Under the pieces are notes generated by a model. The model was given only the letters and a program-made list of their open reading frames with translations. It searched no databases and was not told where the DNA came from. A stretch of DNA of 64,000 bases from Candidatus Bathyarchaeota archaeon (lineage in GTDB: Archaea > Thermoproteota > CALKCG01 > B24 > DRYS01): assembly GCA_018396535.1 (NCBI GenBank), contig JAGTQC010000004.1, positions 1-64,000 on the forward strand. Direction: 5' to 3'. Below, piece by piece: positions 1-7,889 of the stretch. The position numbers and the translations under genes were made by a program. Each line of letters opens with the position of its first letter. The first letter of the stretch is position 1.

Positions 1-302
1 CTAAGCTCATTATCCAAGTTCTCGACGAGCTTCCTCAGAAGCCTATTCTCCTCTCGTAGGCGCTTAACCTCCTCCTCAGTATTCCTAAGCCTCTTAATTA
101 AATCGGCCCTGCTGAGATAGCCCTCCTCGCCATCCTCGCGCCTAATAGAGTCTAGGACACGCTCAATAACAAACTTAGATAGCGATACACCAGCCCTCTC
201 GGCTCGACGCTTCCAATCCTCAACCATCTCCAGAGAAGGCAGATAAATATAGACGGTTCTCTCCTTAATAGTCTCAGTCTTACCCCTATTAGCGCGCGGC
301 AT
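1..302 (-). CDS. Ribbon-helix-helix/coiled-coil protein, possible N-terminus of an archaeal integrase (partial)
   Basis: This reading frame starts at the ATG complementary to 300-302 and runs off the left edge, so only about 100 residues are visible. It begins MPRANRGKTETIKERTVYIY, followed by a segment with the look of a ribbon-helix-helix fold (strand RTVYIYLP, helix EMVEDWKRRAERAG, helix SLSKFVIERVLDSI). From about residue 64 it becomes a charged coiled coil with repeated R/E/L heptads. I recall crenarchaeal tyrosine integrases that open with this arrangement, and the gene begins 53 bases beyond the 3' end of tRNA-Leu, the usual position of an integrase at its attachment site. The catalytic domain would lie outside the window, so the integrase call is inference. 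A plain RHH DNA-binding protein is the alternative. Confidence 0.55.
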   Translation of the reverse strand, partial: MPRANRGKTETIKERTVYIYLPSLEMVEDWKRRAERAGVSLSKFVIERVLDSIRREDGEEGYLSRADLIKRLRNTEEEVKRLREENRLLRKLVENLDNEL

Positions 303-354
303 ATATAATCAAAAGAATAAATTCAAACCTAGATATAAATTTTTACCGGTAAAA

Positions 355-442
355 TGGTGCGGGGGGTGGGATTTGAACCCACGAAGGGCTACCCCACAGG
401 GTCCTAAGCCCTGCGCCTTAGACCAGGCTTGGCTACCCCCGC
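355..442 (-). tRNA. tRNA-Leu (anticodon UAG)
   Basis: On the minus strand the 88 bases fold as a class II tRNA. The acceptor stem is GCGGGGG with CCCCCGC, the D arm is closed by GCC/GGC, and the anticodon stem CAGGG/CCCTG holds loop CTTAGGA, giving anticodon UAG (reads CUA). There is a long variable arm, and the T arm is GTGGG-TTCAAAT-CCCAC. The discriminator is A and CCA is encoded, followed by TTTT, which probably ends transcription. No intron is visible. The 3' end faces the truncated protein at the left edge, consistent with use as an integration site. Confidence 0.96.
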
Positions 443-539
443 TTTATTTTAAATAAAGGTTTTACTAGGGTTTAAAGTCTTTCCATGTATTTTACCATGT
501 AGTTTCTATTCTTTTCCATATAGGGGTTGTATATGTAGC

Positions 540-1250
540 TTATGGTTGCACCACTATTCCTTTCTCGGTTATTTCGAATATATGTTTTTGCATGGAGTGC
601 CTAGTCCCCATCATTTTTGGTATAGTGAGTATTCTTCGATATCCTTCTCCTATATCTTCTAGATCTAATTTTATCACACCATCTGCTATATGTTCTACGT
701 AGGTTGTAGGTAGGTTTTTATCCGTTACACCTTTCTGCCATATTAAGAGCGATGTGCATCCTAAGCTTACTAGTAGACGTTTGATAAGCACTATCGTTTG
801 TCTGAACATCTCAGGCTTTATAAGGTATAGTGTGGATATGGAGTCGATAGCAACTCTTTTTGCCTTTACATCTTTGATAGCTGTTTTTAAGGCATCTACT
901 ATGCTGGGTATCTCGTTTGGATCCTTAACTGTATACTTCTCCTTTCTATCGGGTTCTCCTACCCCTCCTGTGAAGCAGTCTATGATAGCGAATGCTCTAT
1001 TATCTTCGTATGGCTTTACATCCCATCCGAACATAGACATATTCATCCTAACCCTAGCAGGATAATCCTCGAATTCTAAGAGTACTCCAGGCTCCCCCTG
1101 TCTTATCCCTCTATATAGGAATTGGTATGCGAATATAGATTTACCTGTTCCAGGTCCTCCAGATAATAGTACTGTAAGCCCTCTCGGCAAACCTCCATGG
1201 AGGATTTCATTCATACCAGGGATACCTATATCTACTCTACCTGGAAGCAT
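540..1250 (-). CDS. KaiC/RadA-superfamily ATPase
   Basis: A single-domain RecA-fold ATPase of the archaeal KaiC-like family, which bind and hydrolyse ATP and often act in signalling. Visible features are the opening GIPGMNEILHGGLPRG, Walker A GGPGTGKS, the LLEFEDYPARVRMNM segment typical of KaiC, and a Walker B-like strand KRVAIDSIST. Length is about 236 residues, one KaiC domain. A longer start at 1307 is possible. I prefer 1250 because GGGGGT lies just upstream, an AT-rich TATA-like stretch precedes that, and it leaves an intergenic region to the divergent aspS. The partner or process is not evident from the neighbours. Confidence 0.85.
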   Translation of the reverse strand: MLPGRVDIGIPGMNEILHGGLPRGLTVLLSGGPGTGKSIFAYQFLYRGIRQGEPGVLLEFEDYPARVRMNMSMFGWDVKPYEDNRAFAIIDCFTGGVGEPDRKEKYTVKDPNEIPSIVDALKTAIKDVKAKRVAIDSISTLYLIKPEMFRQTIVLIKRLLVSLGCTSLLIWQKGVTDKNLPTTYVEHIADGVIKLDLEDIGEGYRRILTIPKMMGTRHSMQKHIFEITEKGIVVQP

Positions 1251-1292
1251 AGTACCCCCTTTCGATATTCCTACGAGACGTATACTAAAATG

Positions 1293-1299
1293 TTTAATA
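1293..1299 (+). promoter_or_regulatory. Possible TATA box for the aspS-gatCAB operon
   Basis: TTTAATA lies about 40 bases ahead of the aspS ATG, a distance that would give a short leader. The 88-base interval between the KaiC-like gene and aspS would have to hold promoters for both directions. This is a by-eye assignment only. Confidence 0.35.
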
Positions 1300-1338
1300 C
1301 AATCCATAGAGGTGTTAAAGTGGTTGACTGATTAGGCT

Positions 1339-2646
1339 ATGAAGCGTAGAATCTCATCGCAGTTTCGTAGCCACTACTCAGCAGAACTAGTTAAGCTACC
1401 TGAAGGGTATAGGGTATCTATCGCTGGCTACGTAGTATCTGTTAGACTTCATGGAGGGGTTATATTCTTCGTAGTCTACGATGGCGGTTATATACAATGC
1501 GTAGCTCATATGGATGAGGTTGATGTTGAAGTATGGAAGAAGATGCTGGAGGTTAGAGAATATTTCTATGTCTCCATATCAGGTTGTGTATCGTATACTG
1601 AGAGAGCTCCGAATGGTGTGGAGATCGTTATGGATGATGTTAGGATTGTAGCTAAACCTAATAGGATACCCCCGTTCCACCCATATTCTAGGAAGCTTCC
1701 AAGCTTAGATAAGAGATTAGATATAAGAGCTGTGGATTTGCGTAGACCTCAGCTCCATGCTATATTTAAGATTAGGCATGAAGTTCTACAGGCTATTAGG
1801 AGATTCCTCGTAGCTAGAGGATTCATAGAAGTTAATACTCCTAAGATAATAGCATCGGCTACGGAGGGTGGGGCAGCTCTATTCCCTCTATTCTACTATG
1901 ATAAGGAAGCGTTCCTAGCTCAAAGCCCTCAGCTTTATAAGGAGCAGCTATCCGCTGCTCTGGATAGGGTTTTCGAGATAGCTCCTATATTCAGAGCTGA
2001 GGAGTTTAAGACGGATAGACATCTAAGCGAGACTATATCGCTAGATGTGGAGATGGCTTTCGCAGATTATAGAGACGTTATGAATCTGCTAGAGGATCTG
2101 ATAGTATATATTGTAAACTCTGTTAGGAGGTACTGTATAGCTCAGCTAGCATTCCTGAATATAGGCGATCTCAAGGTTAGAAAACCGTTTAGACGTATAT
2201 CTTATGATAGGGTTATATCGAAGCTTAAAGATCTCGGTCTAGAAGTGGGGTGGGGTGAGGATCTATCTACAGCGGCTCTGAGGAGACTTGCAGAGGTGTA
2301 TAGAGAGCCATACTTCATAGTAGATTGGCCTAGAGGGTTGAAACCATTCTACATAAAGTCTAAGAGGGGGGGTGTTACAGAATCCTTCGATCTGATGTGG
2401 GGTCATGTAGAGATAGCTTCGGGTGGTAGTAGAGTTAACTCTAAGAGATCTCTTGCTAGGAGGATCAGGATGCAAGGGTTGAATACCGAAAGCTTCGAAT
2501 ACCATCTCAAGGTATTCGATTACGGTATGCCTCCGCATGCAGGTTTCGGTCTAGGTGTAGATAGACTTATCATGGTGTTAACTAATCGAGATGATATAAG
2601 AGAGGTGGTATTCTATCCTAGGGATCCGTCGAGGCTTACACCTTAG
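1339..2646 (+). CDS. aspS: Aspartyl-tRNA synthetase, archaeal type (probably non-discriminating)
   Basis: A class IIb synthetase of 435 residues, the usual archaeal length. An N-terminal OB-fold anticodon domain is followed by the catalytic core: ATEGGAALFP, QSPQLYKEQL, FRAEEF...RHLSE and motif 3 GFGLGVDRL, ending with FYPRDPSRLTP. It should charge tRNA-Asp. Its position at the head of gatCAB suggests that it also makes Asp-tRNA-Asn as substrate for the amidotransferase. The positions matching Thermococcus W26 and K85, which enforce tRNA-Asp specificity, appear to be V and R here, so the discriminating pair is not present in its known form. gatC begins directly after the stop codon. Confidence 0.95.
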   Translation: MKRRISSQFRSHYSAELVKLPEGYRVSIAGYVVSVRLHGGVIFFVVYDGGYIQCVAHMDEVDVEVWKKMLEVREYFYVSISGCVSYTERAPNGVEIVMDDVRIVAKPNRIPPFHPYSRKLPSLDKRLDIRAVDLRRPQLHAIFKIRHEVLQAIRRFLVARGFIEVNTPKIIASATEGGAALFPLFYYDKEAFLAQSPQLYKEQLSAALDRVFEIAPIFRAEEFKTDRHLSETISLDVEMAFADYRDVMNLLEDLIVYIVNSVRRYCIAQLAFLNIGDLKVRKPFRRISYDRVISKLKDLGLEVGWGEDLSTAALRRLAEVYREPYFIVDWPRGLKPFYIKSKRGGVTESFDLMWGHVEIASGGSRVNSKRSLARRIRMQGLNTESFEYHLKVFDYGMPPHAGFGLGVDRLIMVLTNRDDIREVVFYPRDPSRLTP

Positions 2647-2952
2647 ATGGAGGTGTTCAACCTAGGGTTGAGCATTAGAGAATCTAGATTCGATGTTAAG
2701 CGTCTAGCATCGCTTGTAAAGCTTAGGCTATCACCTGAGGAGGAGAAGCTATTTAGCGTTCAGCTATCTAGGATATTGGAGTTCTTTAATCGGTTAGATA
2801 AAGCTCAGGTAGATGATGTTGAACCTACCTTCCACCCCCTCGAGATATACAATGTATTCCGTGAGGATATTGTCTCACCATATCCTAGCGATAAGCTTCT
2901 AAGCCTACCTAGTAGGGTTAAGGAGCGTTATATATGGGCTCCGAGGATGTAG
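2647..2952 (+). CDS. gatC: Asp/Glu-tRNA amidotransferase subunit C
   Basis: A 101-residue GatC, the small subunit that wraps GatA and GatB together. It shows the typical DVKRLASLVKLRLSPEEE start, a helical LSRILEFFNRLDKAQVDDVEPT centre and a short tail with LPSRVKERYIWAPRM. Its ATG follows the aspS stop with no gap, so translation is probably coupled. It completes the set GatA, GatB, GatC needed for transamidation. Confidence 0.93.
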   Translation: MEVFNLGLSIRESRFDVKRLASLVKLRLSPEEEKLFSVQLSRILEFFNRLDKAQVDDVEPTFHPLEIYNVFREDIVSPYPSDKLLSLPSRVKERYIWAPRM

Positions 2953-2958
2953 GTAGCC

Positions 2959-4395
2959 TTGAAGGAGACCTATACTTTGAAACTTATACAGGAGATAGAA
3001 TCTGGTAGTCTACCATTAGATGAGTATCTAGCTAGGAAAGCTGAAGCTATAGCGAAGCTGGAGCCGATACTTAATAGCTTCATAACAGTGGTTAAAGGTT
3101 TCGAAAAGAGTAGAATCGAGAGATTAGGCTTACTTAAGGGGTTAACCGTAGCTATCAAGGATAACATATGTATGGAGGGTATAGAGACAACTTGTGGAAG
3201 CCTTATACTTAGAGGTTATAAGCCGAGCTATGATGCTACAGTCGTGGAGAGGATTAAGAAGAATTCAGGGGTTATAACTGGTAAAACCAATATGGATGAA
3301 TTCGCTATGGGGTCGACTACAGAGTGGAGTGCATTCGGTCCTACTAGGAACCCATGGGATCCATGTAGAGTTCCAGGTGGATCCTCTGGTGGAAGTGCTG
3401 CAGCAGTAGCTTCAGGTGAATCAGATCTAGCTCTAGGATCAGATACAGGTGGATCTATAAGATGCCCAGCCTCATTCTGCGGGGTGGTAGGGTTGAAGCC
3501 TACATACGGGCTTGTAAGTAGGTATGGGTTAATAGCTTACGCCAACAGTTTAGAGCAGATAGGGCCTATAGCTAGGGATGTATATGGGTGCGCTCTCCTT
3601 CTAACAGCTATAGCCGGCTACGATCCTAGAGATTCTACATCGATCGATAGATCCTATACGGATTATAGGTATGCTTTAATCGAAGGTTTAGAAGGGTTTA
3701 GGCTAGGTGTAGTAAGGGAGCTTCTAGGTGAAGGTGTCGATCAACGAGTATCATCATGTATAGAAGAGTCTATCTATAGGTTTGAATCGCTAGGTGCAAC
3801 TGTTGAGGAGGTTTCGATACCATCGATAAGCTTCGCTCTCCCAGCCTACTATATCATAGCTATGGCTGAAGCTAGCTCTAACCTAGCTAGATACGATGGT
3901 GTGAGGTACGGTATGAGTCTATCCGCGAGGGATTATGATTGGAGCCGATACTATGAGGATGTTAGGAGTAGGGGGTTCGGTTTAGAGGTTAAGAGGAGGA
4001 TTATCTTAGGTGCATACGTACTCTCAGCAGGATACTATGATAGATACTATATTAAGGCTTTGAAGGTTAGGACTCTGATAAAGAAGGGATTCATGGAGGT
4101 ATTTAAAAGATTCGATGCGTTGATAGGCCCATCCATGCCTATCCTACCCTTTAGGATAGGTGAGAAGATAGAGGATCCATTAGAGCTGTATATGTGCGAT
4201 ATAGATACAGTTCCTGTAAATCTAGCAGGTTTACCAGCTATTTCGATACCATGCGGCTTAGTCGATGATTTACCAGTGGGGTTGCAGATTATAGGCTCGT
4301 ATTTCTGTGAGGATACGATACTTAGGATAGCCTATAACTTGGAGGCTGCGTTAGATCTAAGATTGAAACCGGTATTCTCGGAGGTATGCGTATAG
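2959..4395 (+). CDS. gatA: Asp/Glu-tRNA amidotransferase subunit A (amidase)
   Basis: The 478-residue amidase-signature subunit releases ammonia from glutamine or asparagine and passes it to GatB. The Ser-cis-Ser-Lys triad is visible: Lys67 in VAIKDN, the GGSSGGSAAA loop near 140 and the nucleophile Ser in GSDTGGSIR near 166. The start is TTG, six bases after gatC. The C-terminal segment NLAGLPAISIPCG...PVGLQIIG is also typical. The last ten bases overlap gatB, supporting co-translation. Confidence 0.95.
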   Translation: MKETYTLKLIQEIESGSLPLDEYLARKAEAIAKLEPILNSFITVVKGFEKSRIERLGLLKGLTVAIKDNICMEGIETTCGSLILRGYKPSYDATVVERIKKNSGVITGKTNMDEFAMGSTTEWSAFGPTRNPWDPCRVPGGSSGGSAAAVASGESDLALGSDTGGSIRCPASFCGVVGLKPTYGLVSRYGLIAYANSLEQIGPIARDVYGCALLLTAIAGYDPRDSTSIDRSYTDYRYALIEGLEGFRLGVVRELLGEGVDQRVSSCIEESIYRFESLGATVEEVSIPSISFALPAYYIIAMAEASSNLARYDGVRYGMSLSARDYDWSRYYEDVRSRGFGLEVKRRIILGAYVLSAGYYDRYYIKALKVRTLIKKGFMEVFKRFDALIGPSMPILPFRIGEKIEDPLELYMCDIDTVPVNLAGLPAISIPCGLVDDLPVGLQIIGSYFCEDTILRIAYNLEAALDLRLKPVFSEVCV

Positions 4396-5834
4396 TGTCC
4401 GAGCTTAAGCCTATTATAGGCTTAGAAGTTCACTGTCAGCTTACAAACCTTAGGAGTAAGCTTTTCTGCTCATGCTCAGCAGATTATAGGGGTAAGCCTC
4501 CGAATACGAATATATGCCCTGTATGTATAGGGGAGCCCGGCTCCCTACCAGTATTGAATAGGGAGGCGTTGATATCTGTGTTGAAGGTAGCTATAGCGCT
4601 TAAAGCTGATATATCTAGGTTCACATACTTCTCACGTAAGAACTACTTCTACCCAGATCTACCTAAAAACTTCCAGATATCACAGTATGATGGAGCTGGT
4701 GGTATACCTATCGCTAGAGGAGGCTCGATAGATATAGGGGGGCGTATCGTAAGGATAAGACGTATACAGCTAGAGGAGGATCCGGGTAGGATAGTCTACG
4801 AGGGTACGATAACAAGTTCTACAGGGCTACTAATGGACTATAATAGGTCTGGGATAGCTCTAGTAGAGATAGTTACCGAGCCTGATATAACCTCTCCGAG
4901 AGAGGCTAGAGTATTCTTAGAGAAGCTTAGATCGCTCTTAGAGTATATAGGGGTTTTCGATGGAAGCTTGGAGGGTGCTATGAGATGTGATGCTAACATA
5001 TCTATACCTGGTGGTGGTAGGGTTGAGATTAAGAATATCTCCTCCTTCCACGATGTTGAGAAAGCGTTAAGCTTCGAGTTAGCTAGGCAGAAGCAGAGGA
5101 TGGTGAGAGGGTTGGGTGTAATACGTGAAACTAGGCATTGGGATCCTCGTAGACGTATAACCGTATCCCTAAGGGTTAAGGAGGAGGAGCAGGATTACAG
5201 GTATTTCCCAGAGCCTGATCTACCACCGATAATAGTTACGGATGCGTTGATAGAGGAGGCGGAGAGGTCTATGCCGATACTCCCATACGAGAAGATCGAT
5301 TTATACGTATCGAAGTATGGTTTAAGTAGGGGTTTAGCAGAGATCCTCGTAAGTTCTAAAGATTTATCCGAGTTATACGATAAGATCGTAGAATGCTATG
5401 GTAAACCAGGTAGGGTTGCCTCATGGCTTATAGAAGATCTACTACCACTCCTAGATAAGCTTGGAGTAGGGGTTAAGGATTCTAAAGCTAAACCTGAGGA
5501 TATAGCATATCTATTAAAGTCTATCGATGAAGGGCTTATAGATAGATCTAGAGCGCTATCTATGCTTAGATCTATGGTGCTCGAAGGTTCTAGACCAGTT
5601 ATAGTGTTTGAGCATAGCTTAGAATCTAGGATAAGCCTTGTCGAGCTGGATAGGATTATATCCGAGGTTGTAGAAGCTGAGGGGAAGGCGTTCCAGGATG
5701 CTATACGCAACCCTAAGGCTTTAAACTATCTTGTAGGGTTGGTTGTTAAGAGGTGTGGAGGTAGAGCTGATCCTAGAGAGGTTTATAAGCTTCTATCGAA
5801 GAAGGTTAGAGAGTATAGGAGGTCTAGAAGATAG
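4386..5834 (+). CDS. gatB: Asp/Glu-tRNA amidotransferase subunit B
   Basis: The 482-residue kinase/amidase-partner subunit activates the acyl group on misacylated tRNA and amidates it. The opening PIIGLEVHCQL, the zinc-site cysteines CSCSADY and CPVC, the segment YFYPDLPKNFQISQYD and the C-terminal tail domain with GRADPREVYKLL all match GatB. Archaea normally make Gln-tRNA with GatDE, so with aspS in the same operon the main product here is expected to be Asn-tRNA-Asn. It overlaps gatA by ten bases. Confidence 0.95.
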   Translation: MRIVSELKPIIGLEVHCQLTNLRSKLFCSCSADYRGKPPNTNICPVCIGEPGSLPVLNREALISVLKVAIALKADISRFTYFSRKNYFYPDLPKNFQISQYDGAGGIPIARGGSIDIGGRIVRIRRIQLEEDPGRIVYEGTITSSTGLLMDYNRSGIALVEIVTEPDITSPREARVFLEKLRSLLEYIGVFDGSLEGAMRCDANISIPGGGRVEIKNISSFHDVEKALSFELARQKQRMVRGLGVIRETRHWDPRRRITVSLRVKEEEQDYRYFPEPDLPPIIVTDALIEEAERSMPILPYEKIDLYVSKYGLSRGLAEILVSSKDLSELYDKIVECYGKPGRVASWLIEDLLPLLDKLGVGVKDSKAKPEDIAYLLKSIDEGLIDRSRALSMLRSMVLEGSRPVIVFEHSLESRISLVELDRIISEVVEAEGKAFQDAIRNPKALNYLVGLVVKRCGGRADPREVYKLLSKKVREYRRSRR

Positions 5835-5835
5835 T

Positions 5836-5863
5836 TTAACGTTTATCAAGGAGTAAACGTTAA
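5836..5863. repeat. Perfect 10-base inverted repeat with 8-base spacer
   Basis: TTAACGTTTA at 5836-5845 and its exact reverse complement at 5854-5863 flank TCAAGGAG. The element starts two bases after the gatB stop and ends 37 bases before the next gene. It could be a transcript-end hairpin for the gat operon or an operator for the radical SAM gene. Confidence 0.6.
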
Positions 5864-5900
5864 TCTATAAGATTACGGGGATAAATATTATTCGGATGTT

Positions 5901-6998
5901 ATGAGCTGGTTTCTTCTAAGACCCGATGCCTTTAAAGTTCTAGGTGATGAAAGGGTTAGGAGAAGTTTGAATAGGTATTTCGGTATACTAGAGGGTAGGT
6001 ATCATCCTAAGTTTATGATAGCTTCCAGAGTTGATGTAGATTTCTCAGATGACGATTCTCTTAGAAGCCTATGGGACGCTCATAGAGCTGCTCTCGAAGA
6101 GTATGTAGAGTTGGAGCGTAGATTAGATTCAGGAGAAGCTAGATTCGAAGATCTACAGATTCCTAAACGCTCTCTTCTAGATCTTAAATCTGTTATAGCT
6201 CGTAGACTCCTAGAGGAATGCTGCTTCTGCGAGAGGAGGTGTAGGGTTAATAGGGCTAGAGGTGAGCTAGGCTTCTGTAGGTGTGGGGAGGTATTCCTCC
6301 TATCATCAGCTTTCCACCATCTAGGTGAGGAACCGGAGCTTGTACCAAGTGGTACAGTATTCTCCATAGGATGCAACCTCGTATGCCTACACTGCCAGAA
6401 TTGGACTATATCACAGAGGTATGAAGCTGGGGATCCGTTAACTATTAGAGAGCTAGCTCGTATAGTCGAGAAGCTTAGGAGAGAGGGTTGTAGGAATTGT
6501 AATATGGTAGGTGGGGATCCTACACCATGGCTTCACGTATGGATAGATACATTTAGGTATGTAAGGGTAGCGATACCGACAGTCTGGAATAGCAATAGCT
6601 ACTATAGTATAGAAGCATCGGAGCTTCTAAAAGGCTTCATAGATATATACCTACTAGACTTTAAGTATGGTAACGATAGATGTGCTGAAAGGATATCATC
6701 CGCACCTAGATACGTAGAGGTTTGTAGAAGGAATCATATAGAAGCTTTGAGAAGTGGTGAGCTTATAATAAGGATATTACTCCTACCCGAGCATATAGAA
6801 TGCTGTGCTAAACCCATACTGGAATGGATAGCTGAAAACCTCGGTACATGGGTTAGAGTCAATATAATGGATCAGTATACACCTCACTGGAGAGCGTACG
6901 AAGTGCCTGAGCTTAGAAGGAGGCTGTATAGAGAGGAGTATGAGGAAGCCCTACGCTATGCTGAAAGGTTAGGTTTCACAAACCTGGTTCCACCTTAA
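5901..6998 (+). CDS. Radical SAM protein related to pyruvate formate-lyase activating enzymes (PflX/AmmeMemoRadiSam-like)
   Basis: A 365-residue protein. The SAM-cluster motif is CNLVCLHCQNW at about residues 155-165, of the CxxxCxxC type. An extra N-terminal cysteine group (ECCFCERRCRVNRARG and FCRCG, residues 102-130) marks the PflX-like subgroup. Downstream segments MVGGDPTPWLHVWIDTFR and YLLDFKYGNDRCAERIS also fit that subgroup. Its substrate is unknown; it is probably a radical-generating activase or modifying enzyme. It is a single gene between the gat operon and two convergent small genes. Confidence 0.8.
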   Translation: MSWFLLRPDAFKVLGDERVRRSLNRYFGILEGRYHPKFMIASRVDVDFSDDDSLRSLWDAHRAALEEYVELERRLDSGEARFEDLQIPKRSLLDLKSVIARRLLEECCFCERRCRVNRARGELGFCRCGEVFLLSSAFHHLGEEPELVPSGTVFSIGCNLVCLHCQNWTISQRYEAGDPLTIRELARIVEKLRREGCRNCNMVGGDPTPWLHVWIDTFRYVRVAIPTVWNSNSYYSIEASELLKGFIDIYLLDFKYGNDRCAERISSAPRYVEVCRRNHIEALRSGELIIRILLLPEHIECCAKPILEWIAENLGTWVRVNIMDQYTPHWRAYEVPELRRRLYREEYEEALRYAERLGFTNLVPP

Positions 6999-7018
6999 CC
7001 TCGCAGGGAATAGGCATC

Positions 7019-7483
7019 CTAAGACTGCTTCGGCTTCTCCCTAACCCATAGAGCCCCCTTCTCAGAATAGCTTGAAGGGAATCTAACATAGGTCCTAGTC
7101 TTCAAAGGCTTCTCGTATATCCTTCTATAACCTCCATCTACCGCTACTAGATGCTCCACCTCCATCTGGAAGCTACCGTAGGCTTCATAGGATGCATAGT
7201 GAAGCTGGAAGCAGCAAGGTCTAGTCATAGATATTACACGCTTAAGCTTTAAACCGTATGCGATGAATCTACGAATCGAAGACTCTATAGATTCATAGTT
7301 CTCTATCTCTGGGCATGCAGATAACACTAGATCCACATCCCCTAGAAGCTTAACGTGTAGCTCAGGATATGTTAAAGCGAAGCAATCAGCTACTATAGCG
7401 AAAACCTCTACACCTTCTAGAAGCGGATCATCAATCTTAGTTAGGGTTAAACGCCAACATCTAACCCGATCAGATCTAACCAT
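7019..7483 (-). CDS. Conserved Cys-motif protein with ADC...H, CP and PCC motifs
   Basis: A 154-residue soluble protein. It carries VADCFALTYPELHVKLL, SACPEIENYESI and TRPCCFQLHY. These three motifs resemble those I recall in a family of small ferredoxin-like proteins (ADC..FAY..FH, GCPK..D.E, VPCC.GL), but the N-terminal 2x[4Fe-4S] domain of those proteins is missing. The role of that family is unknown, though redox or metal-cluster handling is suspected. It lies just after the 85-residue zinc-ribbon gene with a one-base gap, so they form a pair transcribed away from the hydrogenase genes. Confidence 0.6.
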   Translation of the reverse strand: MVRSDRVRCWRLTLTKIDDPLLEGVEVFAIVADCFALTYPELHVKLLGDVDLVLSACPEIENYESIESSIRRFIAYGLKLKRVISMTRPCCFQLHYASYEAYGSFQMEVEHLVAVDGGYRRIYEKPLKTRTYVRFPSSYSEKGALWVREKPKQS

Positions 7484-7484
7484 C

Positions 7485-7742
7485 CTAGATCCCGCCGATC
7501 CTACTCTCTTTAACCTTCTCTATAAACTCCCTACATCTATCTGCATACTTACACCATTCTAAGCATGAGAAGCGTTGTTCGCGAACAACTATAGCTCCAC
7601 AGCTGCTGCATCTAGTCTCATCTTCATCGCTCCAGATTTCTACCTCTGAACCGCAGTTAGGACACTCGATATACTCGGGTATAGGTCTTAGGAGGTTAGC
7701 TATACCTGGGCATAACCTCCAATCCCTAGATCGCGCATACAT
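7485..7742 (-). CDS. Small zinc-ribbon protein of unknown function
   Basis: The 85 residues contain a zinc ribbon, CPNCGSEVEIWSDEDETRCSSCG, followed by CLEWCKYADRC, and a further Cys in RLCPGI near the start. Similar short proteins occur in many anaerobic archaea and bacteria, but I know no established function. The layout suggests a metal-binding scaffold. It is divergent from the hydrogenase genes, with a 147-base gap, and leads the two-gene unit with the PCC-motif protein. Confidence 0.65.
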   Translation of the reverse strand: MYARSRDWRLCPGIANLLRPIPEYIECPNCGSEVEIWSDEDETRCSSCGAIVVREQRFSCLEWCKYADRCREFIEKVKESRIGGI

Positions 7743-7820
7743 GCTGATATTATCCTAGATATAACGATGCTATAAGGGTTTCTTCTCTTACGTAAACCTG
7801 GTAGCATAACCTATCCTAAT

Positions 7821-7830
7821 ATTTAAAAAT
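7821..7830 (+). promoter_or_regulatory. Probable TATA box for the hydrogenase genes
   Basis: ATTTAAAAAT stands in an otherwise mixed intergenic stretch, preceded by purine-poor CCTATCCTA. A start site about 25 bases downstream would give a leader of roughly 20-40 bases before the TTG at 7872 or the ATG at 7890. Confidence 0.5.
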
Positions 7831-7889
7831 CTGAAACTTTATTAGTCATCGGCGATCCTCAAGATAATAGGTTGAGTGTAGTCGGAAGC

